From the NCBI GenBank assembly GCA_022813625.1, contig JAKLMB010000002.1:1860001-1924000 (forward strand): 64,000 bases of DNA. The letters run 5' to 3'. Positions within the stretch are counted from its first letter, which is position 1; every line of letters starts with the position of its first letter. A program made the translations under genes and the position numbers. This DNA is from Aaosphaeria pasadenensis. Lineage: Eukaryota; Ascomycota; Dothideomycetes; Pleosporales. This document shows positions 1 through 10,305 of the stretch, one piece after another. The notes under the pieces are model-generated. The model was given only the letters and a program-made list of their open reading frames with translations. It did not search any database and was not told the DNA's origin.

Positions 1-116
1 GGTCCCGCTATCAAAAGGTGGGCGGGTTCTGCTGTTGCGCTGCGCGCCTATCGTCGAAATCCGGAAAACTTTTTTTCTCTCCTTGTTGAGACTTCGCTAA
101 CACGCAACGTTCGCAG

Positions 117-1415
117 GCCAGATCGAGTCCAACTACGATGAGACCACCGACTCCTTCGATGCGATGAACCTCAAGTCGGAGCTCCTTCGCGGAGTCTACG
201 CCTACGGTTTCGAGCGTCCCTCCGCCATCCAGCAGCGCGCCATCATGCCCGTCATCAAGGGTAAGTTACAAACAACACTCCTCCTCCTTCTGCTCTCCAC
301 AACTCCAACTCAGTATGATCATGGAACTGACACTGGTGGATAGGCCACGATGTCATTGCGCAGGCTCAGTCCGGTACCGGTAAAACGGCTACCTTCTCCA
401 TCTCCGTCCTCCAGAAGCTCGACCCCAACATCAAGGCTTGCCAGGCTCTCATCCTCGCCCCCACCCGCGAGCTTGCCCAGCAGATCCAGAAGGTCGTTGT
501 CGCCATCGGTGACTTCATGAACGTTGAGTGCCACGCCTGCATTGGCGGTACCAGCGTCCGTGATGACATGAAGGCTCTTCAGGAGGGTCCCCAGGTCGTC
601 GTCGGCACTCCCGGACGTGTCCAGGACATGATCCAGCGCCGCGTCTTAAAGACTGACAGCATGAAGATGTTTGTCCTCGACGAGGCCGACGAGATGTTGT
701 CCCGTGGTTTCACGGAGCAGATCTACGACATCTTCCAGCTCCTCCCCCAGTCCACCCAGGTCGTCCTCCTTTCCGCCACCATGCCCCAGGACGTCCTCGA
801 GGTCACCACCAAGTTCATGCGTGACCCCGTCCGCATTCTCGTCAAGAAGGATGAGCTTACCCTTGAAGGTATCAAGCAGTTCTACATTGCCGTCGAGAAG
901 GAGGACTGGAAGTTGGACACCCTCTCCGATCTTTACGAGACCGTCACCATCACCCAAGCCGTCATCTTCTGCAACACCAGGAGAAAGGTCGACTGGCTCA
1001 CCGACAAGCTCACTGCCCGTGATTTCACCGTCTCTGCCATGCACGGTGACATGGACCAGGCCCAGCGTGACGTTATCATGAAGGAGTTCCGTTCCGGCTC
1101 TTCCCGTGTCTTGATCGCCACCGATCTCCTTGCCCGTGGTATCGACGTCCAGCAGGTCTCTTTGGTCATCAACTACGACCTCCCCGCCAACCGCGAGAAC
1201 TACATCCACCGTATCGGTCGTGGTGGTCGTTTCGGACGTAAGGGTGTTGCCATCAACTTCGTCACTGCTGACGATGTCCGCATGATGCGTGAGATCGAGC
1301 AGTTCTACAGCACCCAGATCGAGGAGATGCCCATGAACGTGGCTGGTAAGTTTTTTTCCTATCGAAGTATAATATCGAATTTTATGCTAACATATATGCG
1401 CCAGATCTCATCTAA
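117..1415 (+). CDS. tif1: ATP-dependent RNA helicase eIF4A (translation initiation factor), 5' partial
   Basis: DEAD-box RNA helicase of the eIF4F cap-binding complex, which unwinds 5' leaders of mRNAs in the cytoplasm. Visible exons are 117-260, 344-1345 and 1405-1415, with introns at 261-343 and 1346-1404. Bases 1-116 read as the end of an upstream intron (branch-like gctaac at 96-101, acceptor AG at 115-116), so the first coding exon lies left of the window. Motifs in order: AQSGTGKT (motif I), PTRELAQQ (Ia), VLDEADEM (II, DEAD), LSATMP (III), RGIDVQQ (V) and [13 protein letters not shown] (VI). The last exon adds only three residues: the spliced end reads NVADLI-stop, the canonical eIF4A C-terminus, which fixes the last junction. 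Convergent with SNX4 on the right. Identification is very secure; only the N-terminus is missing. Confidence 0.96.
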
Positions 1416-2609
1416 AAAGTGGTCTCTTTGTTTGCAACTTTGCCTCTGACCGTAGCCGCTGGGGCTTTTTCTTGGGTTAGAAGCTGAAGTTTACCTAATT
1501 CCATGCGCCTCTGCTAGACCAGACGACGCTACATCCTTCCATTATCCGTCCAAAAGCAGCTTGAGGTGAAACGTGGTGGGTAGGCAAAACATTCGTGGCA
1601 TCTCGGCGTTTGTCAATTTCTATGTGCAAAGTGGTTTCTGTTCCAAAAGAAAGTTTTATGCAGTGATAGATTTGCGCCGGGGGATGCGTCGTGGCAGATT
1701 CCCTATGTTTTCCCAAATCAACTTCTTCCTTATTTCCTTTCATGCTTCTTTTCATCTTTCCTTCCCAAAGTCGCTCACCACCGGCTACTTTCCAACACTT
1801 TCTTCGGCGGGGGGTTTTCGTTTGGTTATCGACGGGTATATGTCTCATGGGAATGAAGATGGAATACACCCCCCTCGCTCCAATGGGTGACGTATGTCTG
1901 GGATGACGATAATGAGTTTCCTTGATGAATGGTAGTAGAAGGCGGTGATCAGACAAATGCATGGTAGTCTAAATGAACTTTCACTCTAAACGTGTCTTCG
2001 TCCTCTCAAGTCTATATTCTTTGTGATGTTGCGTTTGCCCTTTCACCTGCCTAGTCGTGCTCAATCTTTTGACTAATCATTGATGATGTTATTGGGTACG
2101 GCTTAGACACATGGTTGGTTCTGAAAACAAATCAATGCTAGGACTAACGCCCGGCTTCCCCCACGCTTTCAGACGGCAACACATTCTGTGCATACACATT
2201 CCACTACTACGAGTGTACTGCATAGCTTCTTGTTGGAAAGTCTCGTCATCACCACGTAGAGTACAGTACACTGGTCCCATACAATTCAAGCGAAAAACGG
2301 ATAGCTCACCGGGCGGGGGGGTATGATGGTGGAAGAAACCAGAGAAACGGGGCAGAGCGTGTTTACATCGAGTGCATATCAATCATGCGTCAGAGATAAA
2401 AGTCCTGTATGCAGACTCAAGCTCATTGCATTTGATTCAATTCGTTGTTTTGCCCGCTAGTTATTTAGATGTCAGACAGTTCTGATAGTGTTTCTATACG
2501 CATAAAAAAGTTCCACAGGGAGCAAAAGGGGCCATTGACAAAGGTAGATAGATGGGTGATCATGGTATTAAACATCGATTACGAACAGATAGCTAAGTTA
2601 GTCAATCAA
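1416..2609. other. Convergent spacer between eIF4A and SNX4
   Basis: About 1.2 kb that must hold both 3' UTRs. It has a pyrimidine-rich stretch near 1720-1800. The short ORFs here carry no recognisable domain and do not splice into a neighbour. Nothing else was seen. Confidence 0.6.
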
Positions 2610-4026
2610 TCAGTGTACAGCGGTGCCCGGCCCGGCGGAGGACGACGCTGCGGCAGCCTTGCGCTCCTGCTCCTCCTTGGTCATGTCCTGGAGGAACTTC
2701 TCCCACGTCTCGATGGTGCCCTGGAAGAACTCGATGTTGGCCTGTGCGAGGTCGCCGAGCGTGTCCTTGAACTCGACGGCCTTGATGCGCTCGAAGTCGG
2801 CGACCTCCTTGACCGTGTGCTCGTCGAACGCCTCGGTCGCCTTCTTCGCGTTCTCGACCTCGCCCGTGAGGCGTTCGATCTCGACTTCGAGCTTGCGGAC
2901 GCGCTGGCGGCGCGACTGCTCGTGGTCGATGCCGCGGAGGTCTTCGACCTTGGAGCGCAGAAAGCCAGAGGCCCCGAGCCCGGAGGTGCCGTGCTGCGAG
3001 GCGAGCTGGTCGCGGTCGGCGGCCGACTTCGCGAGGTAGTCGGTCAGGGCTTCGAAGTCGAGCTGCTTGGTCTCGCGGGTGCGGAGGAGGGCCCGCAGGG
3101 CGAGGATGTAGGCGTCCATGTCCCGCAGGCTGGTGAGGTAGTTCTGGTCGGTGTGCTCCTTGATCGATTTGAAGCCCTGCGAGGTCGTGGAGACCGAGGA
3201 TGCGAACGATGTTAGGGGGCCTTCGACGCCGGGTTCGAGCGTGATGAGCTTCTGGCACTGTGTCGCGAGGTCTGCGTAGTCGGTCTCGAGGTCTGCCTGG
3301 CGCCTAGCTACTCGGACCGTCACCTTTTCTACGTTGGAGAGGTCGTCTGTGAGCTTCGATGCCCGCTCGTTGACCTCTATGAACCGCTTGTCCGGCTTGT
3401 GGACTTTGCTAAATGTGTTCAACAGGCTGTCGGTGATGGACTCTACGATTCCGCTGCTTCCCGCCTGTTCGGAGACGCTGGTTCCTCGCGACGACCGTCC
3501 CTTCATGTGCTGGTTCCAGTCCTGGGTCTCGAGGAAAGTTATAAAAAGCATGGCCCGCCGGAGCACAGGATGCAGCGTTATGCGCTTGAGGAACCGGTGC
3601 AACGAGTGTGCTCTCCGCTGCGTGAAGTCTGGCCCGAACCGGTCTCCCCGCACATACTCCATCTTGTGCTTGTCTGGCAGCGGCGGGACCGCACATTGCG
3701 GGTACTCTTTCGACAATTGTTTGTAGAGGAAGACGAAGTCTGTGAAGCGGCGGCGGACGGAGAAGTCGGGACGTTGAAAGGATTGGTAGTCGGACTGGAT
3801 TTCACGAGAGCGTCAGATTTGATTGATTGGGGCCTTGGGAGTTGGCTGGAGAGAGAGTGGAGGTCGATTGGAGTGTTTTGCGCAGGATCAATAAGTCTGA
3901 ACTGAGAATTTGCCTTACATGAGTGGTAACGAGATACGATACATATGCATCTTTGGTGCCAGGAAGCTCTTTCTGCGGCTTGTCCACCGTCGTCTCCAGC
4001 CTTCCTTCACTGAACTCTTCGGCCAT
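2610..4026 (-). CDS. snx4: Sorting nexin Snx4/Atg24 (PX-BAR)
   Basis: PX-BAR sorting nexin that binds PI3P on endosomes and acts in SNARE recycling and selective autophagy (known for the Snx4/Atg24 family). Exons on the minus strand are 3919-4026 (36 codons, phase 0) and 2610-3794; the intron is 3795-3918 (donor GTAAGG, acceptor CCAG). The protein is about 430 aa. The junction restores the PX core: VTTH joins SDYQSF and runs into SVRRRFTDF (residues 48-56), followed by PPLPDK and a basic RFLKRI helix, all typical PI3P-pocket elements. The second half is helical and charged, as expected for a BAR domain (KVHKPDKRF, NVEKVTVRVARRQADLE). The C-terminus is Ala/Ser-rich. The antisense frame is open because of GC-rich codon use and is not a gene. 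Confidence 0.93.
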
Positions 4027-4829
4027 CCTTGGTGTTGGGAGGCCGGCTGCTCGAGGATTCTGTAGGCCCGAGTTGGGGTAATATCGTGCTCTATCGTGAG
4101 CTTTGCGATTATCGTGGTGCTAGTCGTGAAGTGTGTGATATGCAGGAAGAAGCAACAGTCTCGTTGGCGCAGTCGTGAAGGGAATGGGTTGGATGAGGTA
4201 GGTTGGCAGCTTGCCTAGGGCACGGTGACGTTAGGTAGGTGTTGACCGGGAAAGGTAGCGGCGGTTGGGTGCAGGGTCAACCCACTGTGGTCTAACGCAG
4301 AACGTCCAACATCGCAATAAAATATCGAGGCTACCTAGTTACCAATACCCAAGCCAAGTACAAAATTTATTTGATACAGAGATCAGTACAAGTGAGGCTG
4401 GAGATACAATTGAAAATGAGACATGCTCTTGCATAGTAATGGTCATTTGCATTAATAGGGTCCCTCTCCCACCTGCTCTAAGAGGTGGGGGTCTCTTATG
4501 TCTAAATTTATTTACATGAATAAGAGCTTCGTGAACCAGCCTGAAACGTACGACTTGCTATCGACCTCTTTCCTATCATGAATGTCACTTGTCTGAATCC
4601 GACTTTCATCAGGGTCGAGTCTCAAGTGGTGGGATTCGCTAGGTGTAAGCCGCTTGCAAGGAAGTTGGTATCTTTACACCTGCGAGTACTGTACGCCCGC
4701 AAAGAATACTTCGATCGATGAATATCCCCTTCACCCCTCGGGTCTTCGTACGTTTCACAAGATCTATTGGTACAATATCGTATAGCCACCTTGCGCGAAG
4801 AGTTGGGCGGGGGTTCGATATCCAGAATT
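4027..4829. other. Spacer: SNX4 promoter and ADK2 3' region
   Basis: Both flanking genes run leftwards, so this holds the SNX4 promoter and the ADK2 3' UTR. A short perfect hairpin (CCCACCT at 4468-4474, AGGTGGG at 4483-4489, 8-nt loop) is the only structure noticed; its role is unknown. Confidence 0.5.
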
Positions 4830-5679
4830 TCAGATATCCGCTGCAAATCGTTTCCCAAACTCCTCGAATATCTTAGGGGTGATCTCGTCACTGCTGTTTC
4901 CACGTACGGTCCATAACACGCCTTGCTTGTCGTAGTGCTCGAGTAGCGGCTCACTCGTTTCCTTGAAGTTCTTCAGCCGGGCTTTCCACACCTCTGGATC
5001 GTCGTCCTCTCTTCGAGTCAAAGCTTCACCCGTCACATCGTCCTTGCCGGCGACCTTGGGCGCATTGAATGTCGTGTTGTAGACTCGGCCGGACGGCGCA
5101 TGAACCCATCGATTGCAGATTCGATCGATAATGATATCCGCGGGGGTGTCGATATTGACCACCAAGTTGATAGGGATTAACTCATCAATCTGCACGGCCT
5201 GCTGCGCCGTTCGAGGAAAGCCATCAAGAATGAAGGATGCAGATGGGTGGTCTGTATAGTTGTATTTGGCTTCGCGGTACTTGGAAGGAATCACGATAGA
5301 ATCGACAGTCTCGTCCACGCCGCCCATATCTAGTGAGCTCGAGTACACGCTGTAGGGTCGGACGGTGTTGTCGGTGAGCCAGCCACGCGTTGTGAATTCG
5401 TTGAGTATGAGTCGCAAAATCATGGTATCCGGCACGAGATTGCCAGCCTTCATCCTGGACTCTGCTTGTATTCCTAGTTGAAGGTCAGAAAGAATTGGTA
5501 GAAAGATGCGGGCATGCCTTACCTAGAGGGGTTCGTTCTCTGACATTTTTGCGCAAAAGATCGCCCGAACTAATTGATGCCAATTGAGGGAAGCGCTTCA
5601 ACATGCGCTCAGTCTGAGTGCCTTTGCCTGCGCCTGGTGCGCCGACCAGTATAAGTCTTGCTGCTCGGTTCAGGGCCAT
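4830..5679 (-). CDS. adk2: GTP:AMP phosphotransferase / mitochondrial adenylate kinase Adk2
   Basis: Nucleoside monophosphate kinase of the mitochondrial matrix (AK3/Adk2 type), phosphorylating AMP with GTP or ITP. Exons are 5523-5679 and 4830-5473; the intron is 5474-5522 (donor GTAAGG, acceptor CTAG). The product is 266 aa. Residues 13-21 are the P-loop GAPGAGKGT. The spliced junction restores the TPLG-IQAESRMKAG AMP-binding segment. Further conserved blocks are FILDGFPRT (NMP-binding loop), RICNRWVHAPSGRVYN (start of a long LID) and TRREDDDPEVWKARL. The LID lacks the four-Cys zinc cluster of some bacterial enzymes, as in fungal Adk2. The N-terminus is short and basic (RAARLI), and the ATG at 5679 directly precedes the P-loop strand. 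Divergent from MDM38 across 1.4 kb. Confidence 0.94.
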
Positions 5680-7046
5680 GGCGTTATTGTATATGTGCGA
5701 TTGTTGAGTGGGTGTTAAGTGGATGTGAAGAGTGCGGTATGGAGATTTGAGCTTAGATGCAATCTACACAGCAGTTTACGAGAGTGGGCAATGTTGTACG
5801 AGCAAGAGGAGTCCTGGCGATATCCAAGTCTGCCTAGCGGGAGGTCATGATTGCGGAAGTGATACTGTTGTTGAAGGTATTGGAAATTTGGTTGAAGAAT
5901 AGTATAGGGGAGGTATGTATGGTGTGTGTTGATCGACGGCTGTTGGGGAATGCCGATAACGGGCAGCGGGCCGGAAGAGGGGACGACGCGCGCAGGACAC
6001 GAGTATGGTTGTGGGAGAGTGTTGAGGAATGGATAGGAATGAAGTCAGTTGGTTCACGATGTGTGGAAAAGGGAGTGTGGGTGGTAGGTTGAAGATGTAC
6101 GTGTGGGCAGTGTTAGTAGGCTAGTTAGTGAATGCGTGTACACAATGGTTAGGTCGCGTGGTAGCGTCTGGAGTAATGGTTGGGTTGGTACGAGTAGTTA
6201 TCTTGGAGTCGAGGAAACATTAGGTTAATGGTAATGGGATCATGCAATCACTACGACTAATAACTAATACATACATTCGGCCAGTTGCGGGGAGGGGAGG
6301 AACACGCACACGCACGGAGGCACAAGCAAGCCGTAGCACCGATCTGCTCCGAAGGCCACCGGTTGCCTCTCCGTCGTCACCCTCAGTTCGTCACTTCGCC
6401 TCTGCTTACCCGGCGGACTGCGTGTAGTGCGTCTACCTGGTACCACTCACTTACACAGCAGTTACTGTCTGCTAATATTGGAACCTTTGTAATAATAAGA
6501 CGACTGATCTGATCATATTTTACATTCTACAAAATCGTTAACACTTACTTAACGAAGTGATCTACACGTAGTTACTGATGTAAAAGAAATAGAAAGTCCA
6601 CTTCTTTGTTACTTAGTATAATTCCTTCTCCATAACTCTCGATTGTTCAGATGAAAAATCGAGCATTTGGCCCTAACAAGCTTTCCACGTCCCTGGAAAG
6701 ATGACGATTCGGGACTAGTCCCTTCCCGATATGGTTAGAGATACCCTCATCAGCCCTAGACCGGCCCTTTCCCTTCATCCACTTCTTCTTGACATCCATC
6801 CACCATCAGAATTAACTAAGTCCATTCATCCATCTTTCATCTTCCACCTTCCATCTGTTCCTTAATTTCCTCAACACTCCTTCACCAACCTTTCCTACTA
6901 CCCACCAACCATCAACACAAAATCAAATTAACCCCATCTCGAATCTCCCGTAATCTTTGCGCCGACCGTCCGCCTTACCCTCTACTCCATTGGACGCATT
7001 ACGTCGCTCCTTTCCCTTCCGCTTCCGCTTCCGCTCCCGGCGCAAA
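5680..7046. promoter_or_regulatory. Divergent spacer ADK2 / MDM38
   Basis: This 1.37 kb region contains the promoters of two nuclear genes for mitochondrial proteins transcribed away from each other. A marked CT-rich tract at about 6760-6900 precedes MDM38 and resembles pyrimidine-rich fungal core promoters or leaders. No long ORF with support was seen. Confidence 0.5.
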
Positions 7047-8815
7047 ATGTATGCCACTCGTGCTGCATCGCGGGCAGCCCCCGCCGTCATGAGGGCCGGC
7101 ATTAGGACCTCTGGCAGGTTGCCTCGAAGTATGCCTCGAAATATGCCTGCTATTGCCATCTTGCTTCCCTACCGTCCCTTGTCTACTGAGACTTCGACGT
7201 CATCCAACTCGGGTGGTAACTTTCCGCCCCCTGGCTTCAACGCAAACCAAGCCAGGAAGCCCCTACCCAAAGAAGAACAACAGAAGGCTACAGAGAAATC
7301 AACAAGCTCAGAAGTTCCCGACGTCGCAATCCCCCGTACGGGACCTACCGCTCTCCCGAAGACCAAAGCCGAGGAGCAACAGACCCTAACCGAGCTTGCG
7401 GCAGAGAAGGCCAACGCCGAGAGCAAAGACGGAAAGAAGGCGGTCGCAAAGAAAGAGGAGGAGAAGGTGAAGCTCACAGTCTGGCAAAAGGTCAAGAAGG
7501 AAGCAAATCATTATTGGGATGGCACAAAATTGCTCGTAGCCGAGGTCCGGATCAGCTCAAAGCTCGCCTTGAAGATGGCAGCTGGTTATGAGCTCACTCG
7601 CAGAGAGCATCGCCAGGTTAGTTCGAACTGGTTCGTGATGAAATGAGCACACAATTGACATCATGGTTAGCTCCAACGCACAGTACAGGACCTGGGCCGT
7701 CTGATCCCTTTCTCCGTCTTTGTCATTGTTCCTTTCGCCGAGCTGCTACTCCCAGTTGCGCTCAAGCTCTTCCCCAATCTCCTCCCCAGCACATATGAGG
7801 GACAGTCCTCAAAAGACGCAAAGGCAAAGACTCTACGAGCGACAAGAAAGGAGGTCAGCACCTTCCTCCGCCAGACCCTGAAAGAGACTGGTCTGCCGGT
7901 GTCTGCAGAGAATGCACAGCGAGAGGAGTTTTCCGAGTTCTTCCGAAAGGTTCGTAGAGACTTGATCCAGATAGATGGATGCCTCGATGCTAACATATTC
8001 GATAGGTTCGCACTACTGGAGAGTCACCGTCTCAAGAAGAGATCATCAAGGTCTGCAAGATTTTCAAGGACGACCTGACTTTGGACAACTTGTCACGACC
8101 ACAGCTCGTGGCAATCTGCCGCTACATGAACATGGCTTCGTTTGGTACTGACAACTTCCTGCGCTACCAAGTTCGTGTCCGCATGCGACAGATCAAGCGT
8201 GACGATCGTGCCATCTCGTATGAAGGTGTTGATTCCCTGTCTGTCCCTGAGCTCCAGACCGCTTGCGCCAGCCGTGGCCTGCGAACACATGGTGTCTCCC
8301 CCGCAAGGCTGCGTGAGGATCTCTTGACCTGGCTTGAGCTTCGACTCAAGTTCGGCGTGCCCTCCACGTTGCTCGTGCTATCGAACGCTTTCGTCTATGC
8401 CCAAGGCAAAGAGTCGGAAATGACATCCCAGATGGACGCTCTGCAGGCAGTTTTGTCCAGCATTCCAGAGGAGCTGTACCACGAGGTCGAACTCGAGGTC
8501 CACACGTCCGAGGGTGCTGCTACCAACAAGCAGCGTCTTGAGGTACTCAAGGAGCAACAAGAGCTCATCGAAGAGGAGAATGAGCAAAACCAAGGCCAGG
8601 GCAAGAATGCTTCTCCAAAGGATCATGAGAATATTGACGAAGATGACAAGCCAAAGCGTCAAGCAAAGGAAGAGGAAAAGGAAGAGAGCAAGGAGGCTGA
8701 GGCTAGCTCTGCCGACAGTGCCACAGGTACTGGAAGTGCTGAGCGAGCTGAGCAGGACAAACGCGCCTTGGAGGGCGACAAGGCCTCTGCGAAAGAAGAG
8801 CAAAAGTCAACTTAG
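7047..8815 (+). CDS. mdm38: LETM1/Mdm38 mitochondrial inner-membrane protein
   Basis: LETM1-family protein of the mitochondrial inner membrane, needed for K+/H+ exchange and for ribosome-coupled insertion of mitochondrial translation products (family knowledge). Exons are 7047-7616, 7671-7949 and 8006-8815, all phase 0; predicted length 552 aa. The ATG at 7047 was chosen because the open frame further upstream begins only with TTG, and because residues 1-45 then form an Arg-rich, acid-free presequence (MYATRAASRAAP...). A hydrophobic segment at about 201-220 (LIPFSVFVIVPFAELLLPVA) is the single LETM1 transmembrane span. The RYQVRVRMRQIKRDD ribosome-binding region follows. The C-terminal third is Glu/Lys-rich coiled coil. 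Both introns have clear CTAAC-like branch sites or short pyrimidine tracts. Confidence 0.94.
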
Positions 8816-9322
8816 GGTTGTTATGATTGTATAGTATTTGTATAGAGTGCCTAGAATGGGCCCGGATGTAACCCATCATGTAACGTTCCTTTTTTTTCCT
8901 TTGTTGTGTAGATACAACCGATGGGTATACACATGTACACATACGGCATCAGGGGGCATCAGGAGGCATAAGCACCGGCTTGAAGCTGGCGTAGGAAAGA
9001 AAACAACATAGAAAATATACCCACATCACTCTTATAGAAAATGCGCAAAGACAGCAACGAAGGAGAAAACCTGTTGAACTTTCGTCATTGACAGCCTTGC
9101 AAGATACGGCACAGCATTGTACCCCGACCACGATGGAAATGAAGTTGCACAGCTTATACGAACAGAGCACGACAGCAAGCAAACCGTAGCTGCAATTGCG
9201 AACGTCACAACATACTGCTACGAGTACTGTGCGTACCTGCAAGTGCCAGTGGCCTGACTCGCCGCACGTCATTTAGCTACCTGTCGAGATCCTGTGACAC
9301 CGCGTTCCCGACGGGACATGGC

Positions 9323-9627
9323 GTAAATTGTCCCGTGTCTCGTCATCTCATATAAGATCGATAACCGTCGGGTATCGTCCTTTGGATTTAAGTACACAAG
9401 TCGAATAGGTTGTATGTCGAGTTGCACTGTAGTAAATTGTCCCGTGTCTCGTCATCTCATATAAGATCGATAACCGTCGGGTATCGTCCTTTGGATTTAA
9501 GTACACAAGTCGAATAGGTTGTATGTCGAGTTGCACTGTANNNNNNNNNNAGATCGATAACCGTCGGGTATCGTCCTTTGGATTTAAGTACACAAGTCGA
9601 ATAGGTTGTATGTCGAGTTGCACTGTA
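9323..9627. repeat. 109-bp tandem repeat, at least 2.7 copies, broken by assembly gap
   Basis: Copy 1 is 9323-9431 and copy 2 is 9432-9540; they look identical. After ten N, 9551-9627 repeats the last 77 bp of the unit, so 32 bp plus an unknown number of copies are missing. The unit begins GTAAATTGTCCCGTG and ends GAGTTGCACTGTA. The unit shows no coding features; frames running through it are artefacts. A short inverted pair (CGGGACA/TGTCCCG) straddles the left edge. Confidence 0.93.
9541..9550. other. Assembly gap (10 N)
   Basis: Ten consecutive N lie inside the 109-bp tandem repeat. The number looks like a placeholder, so the true gap length is unknown. Confidence 0.99.
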
Positions 9628-10212
9628 TGAGAGACTGTGTACCAAGACACACCGAGTACAACACAATGTACATGAGTGTATTTGGCATGTACTGATACAT
9701 ACAGGAAGAACTTCTACATACAATGATAGTATCCTTTACTCCGTAGTTGCTACACTTCTATCCGAGGTACCAACATAGTCAAATTACCTACGAAGTAGTT
9801 GCCTTAAAGAATTGATTCAATTGCCGGTATCTATAGGCGAATTTGGACCCAACCCATGCAGAGTTACCCCACCCATTCCCTTCCATAAAGGCAACGCGCG
9901 AATGCAGCAGCAGCGTCACTACCTGCTACCTGGGAATGTTATTTTTGGCCAATTCTTATAAATACCATACTTGGAAGTTCACTAAATTGATATATCGCAC
10001 TCCAGTCACTCAATTGTTATTGTTTGCACTCTTGCTAGACCATCAGAACGAATAGGCGCATGATGAGGGGCCACGTCGTCATACCCTTGTACGGGCATTG
10101 TTCTTGTGCGGGCGGTCCCGCGCGTTCCTGTCTCCAATTCTGCAGGTGATAATCAATCAATCAATCGTCTGCATCCAGCTCTGTCAAACCAATCCTCGAC
10201 GCCACAAACGTG

Positions 10213-10296
10213 ATGAAAGGTGATTCCTCCACTCTCCTTGTCAAGCGAACACTTCAGCCTCAAGAAATTTTGCACAATCCTCCGAGCTTCCACTGA
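10213..10296 (+). promoter_or_regulatory. Candidate uORF (27 codons) or first exon in the AMD1 leader
   Basis: An ATG at 10213 opens 27 codons and stops at 10294-10296, nine bases before the AMD1 ATG at 10306. The same ATG can instead be a mini first exon: ATGAAAG (10213-10219) followed by a GTGATT donor at 10220, with acceptor GCGCAG ending at 10315. This joins in frame with AMD1 and replaces MCAG by MKG. The sequence alone cannot decide. Confidence 0.45.
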
Positions 10297-10305
10297 CAAG
10301 TTGCC

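Larger units (their letters stand above)
8816..10305. other. Spacer between MDM38 and AMD1
   Basis: Holds the MDM38 3' UTR, a 109-bp tandem repeat with an assembly gap (listed separately) and the AMD1 promoter. One copy of the recurrent 9-mer (as TACTCCGTA) lies at 9737-9745. A short CAAT repeat is near 10155-10167. No coding potential beyond a small uORF. Confidence 0.55.

Noticed and set aside
646..1209. Minus-strand ORF opposite eIF4A
   Set aside because: Mirror of strongly codon-biased eIF4A sequence; no independent support.
2469..3215. Long plus-strand ORF opposite SNX4
   Set aside because: Antisense shadow of a GC-rich coding exon; Leu/Gly/Arg-rich with no domain, while the minus strand gives a complete PX-BAR protein.
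4468..4489. Hairpin as a bacterial-type terminator
   Set aside because: The genome is eukaryotic; a 7-bp stem without context is not evidence for a terminator.
5845..6512. Small ORFs between ADK2 and MDM38
   Set aside because: Short, overlapping on both strands, low complexity; no family resemblance.
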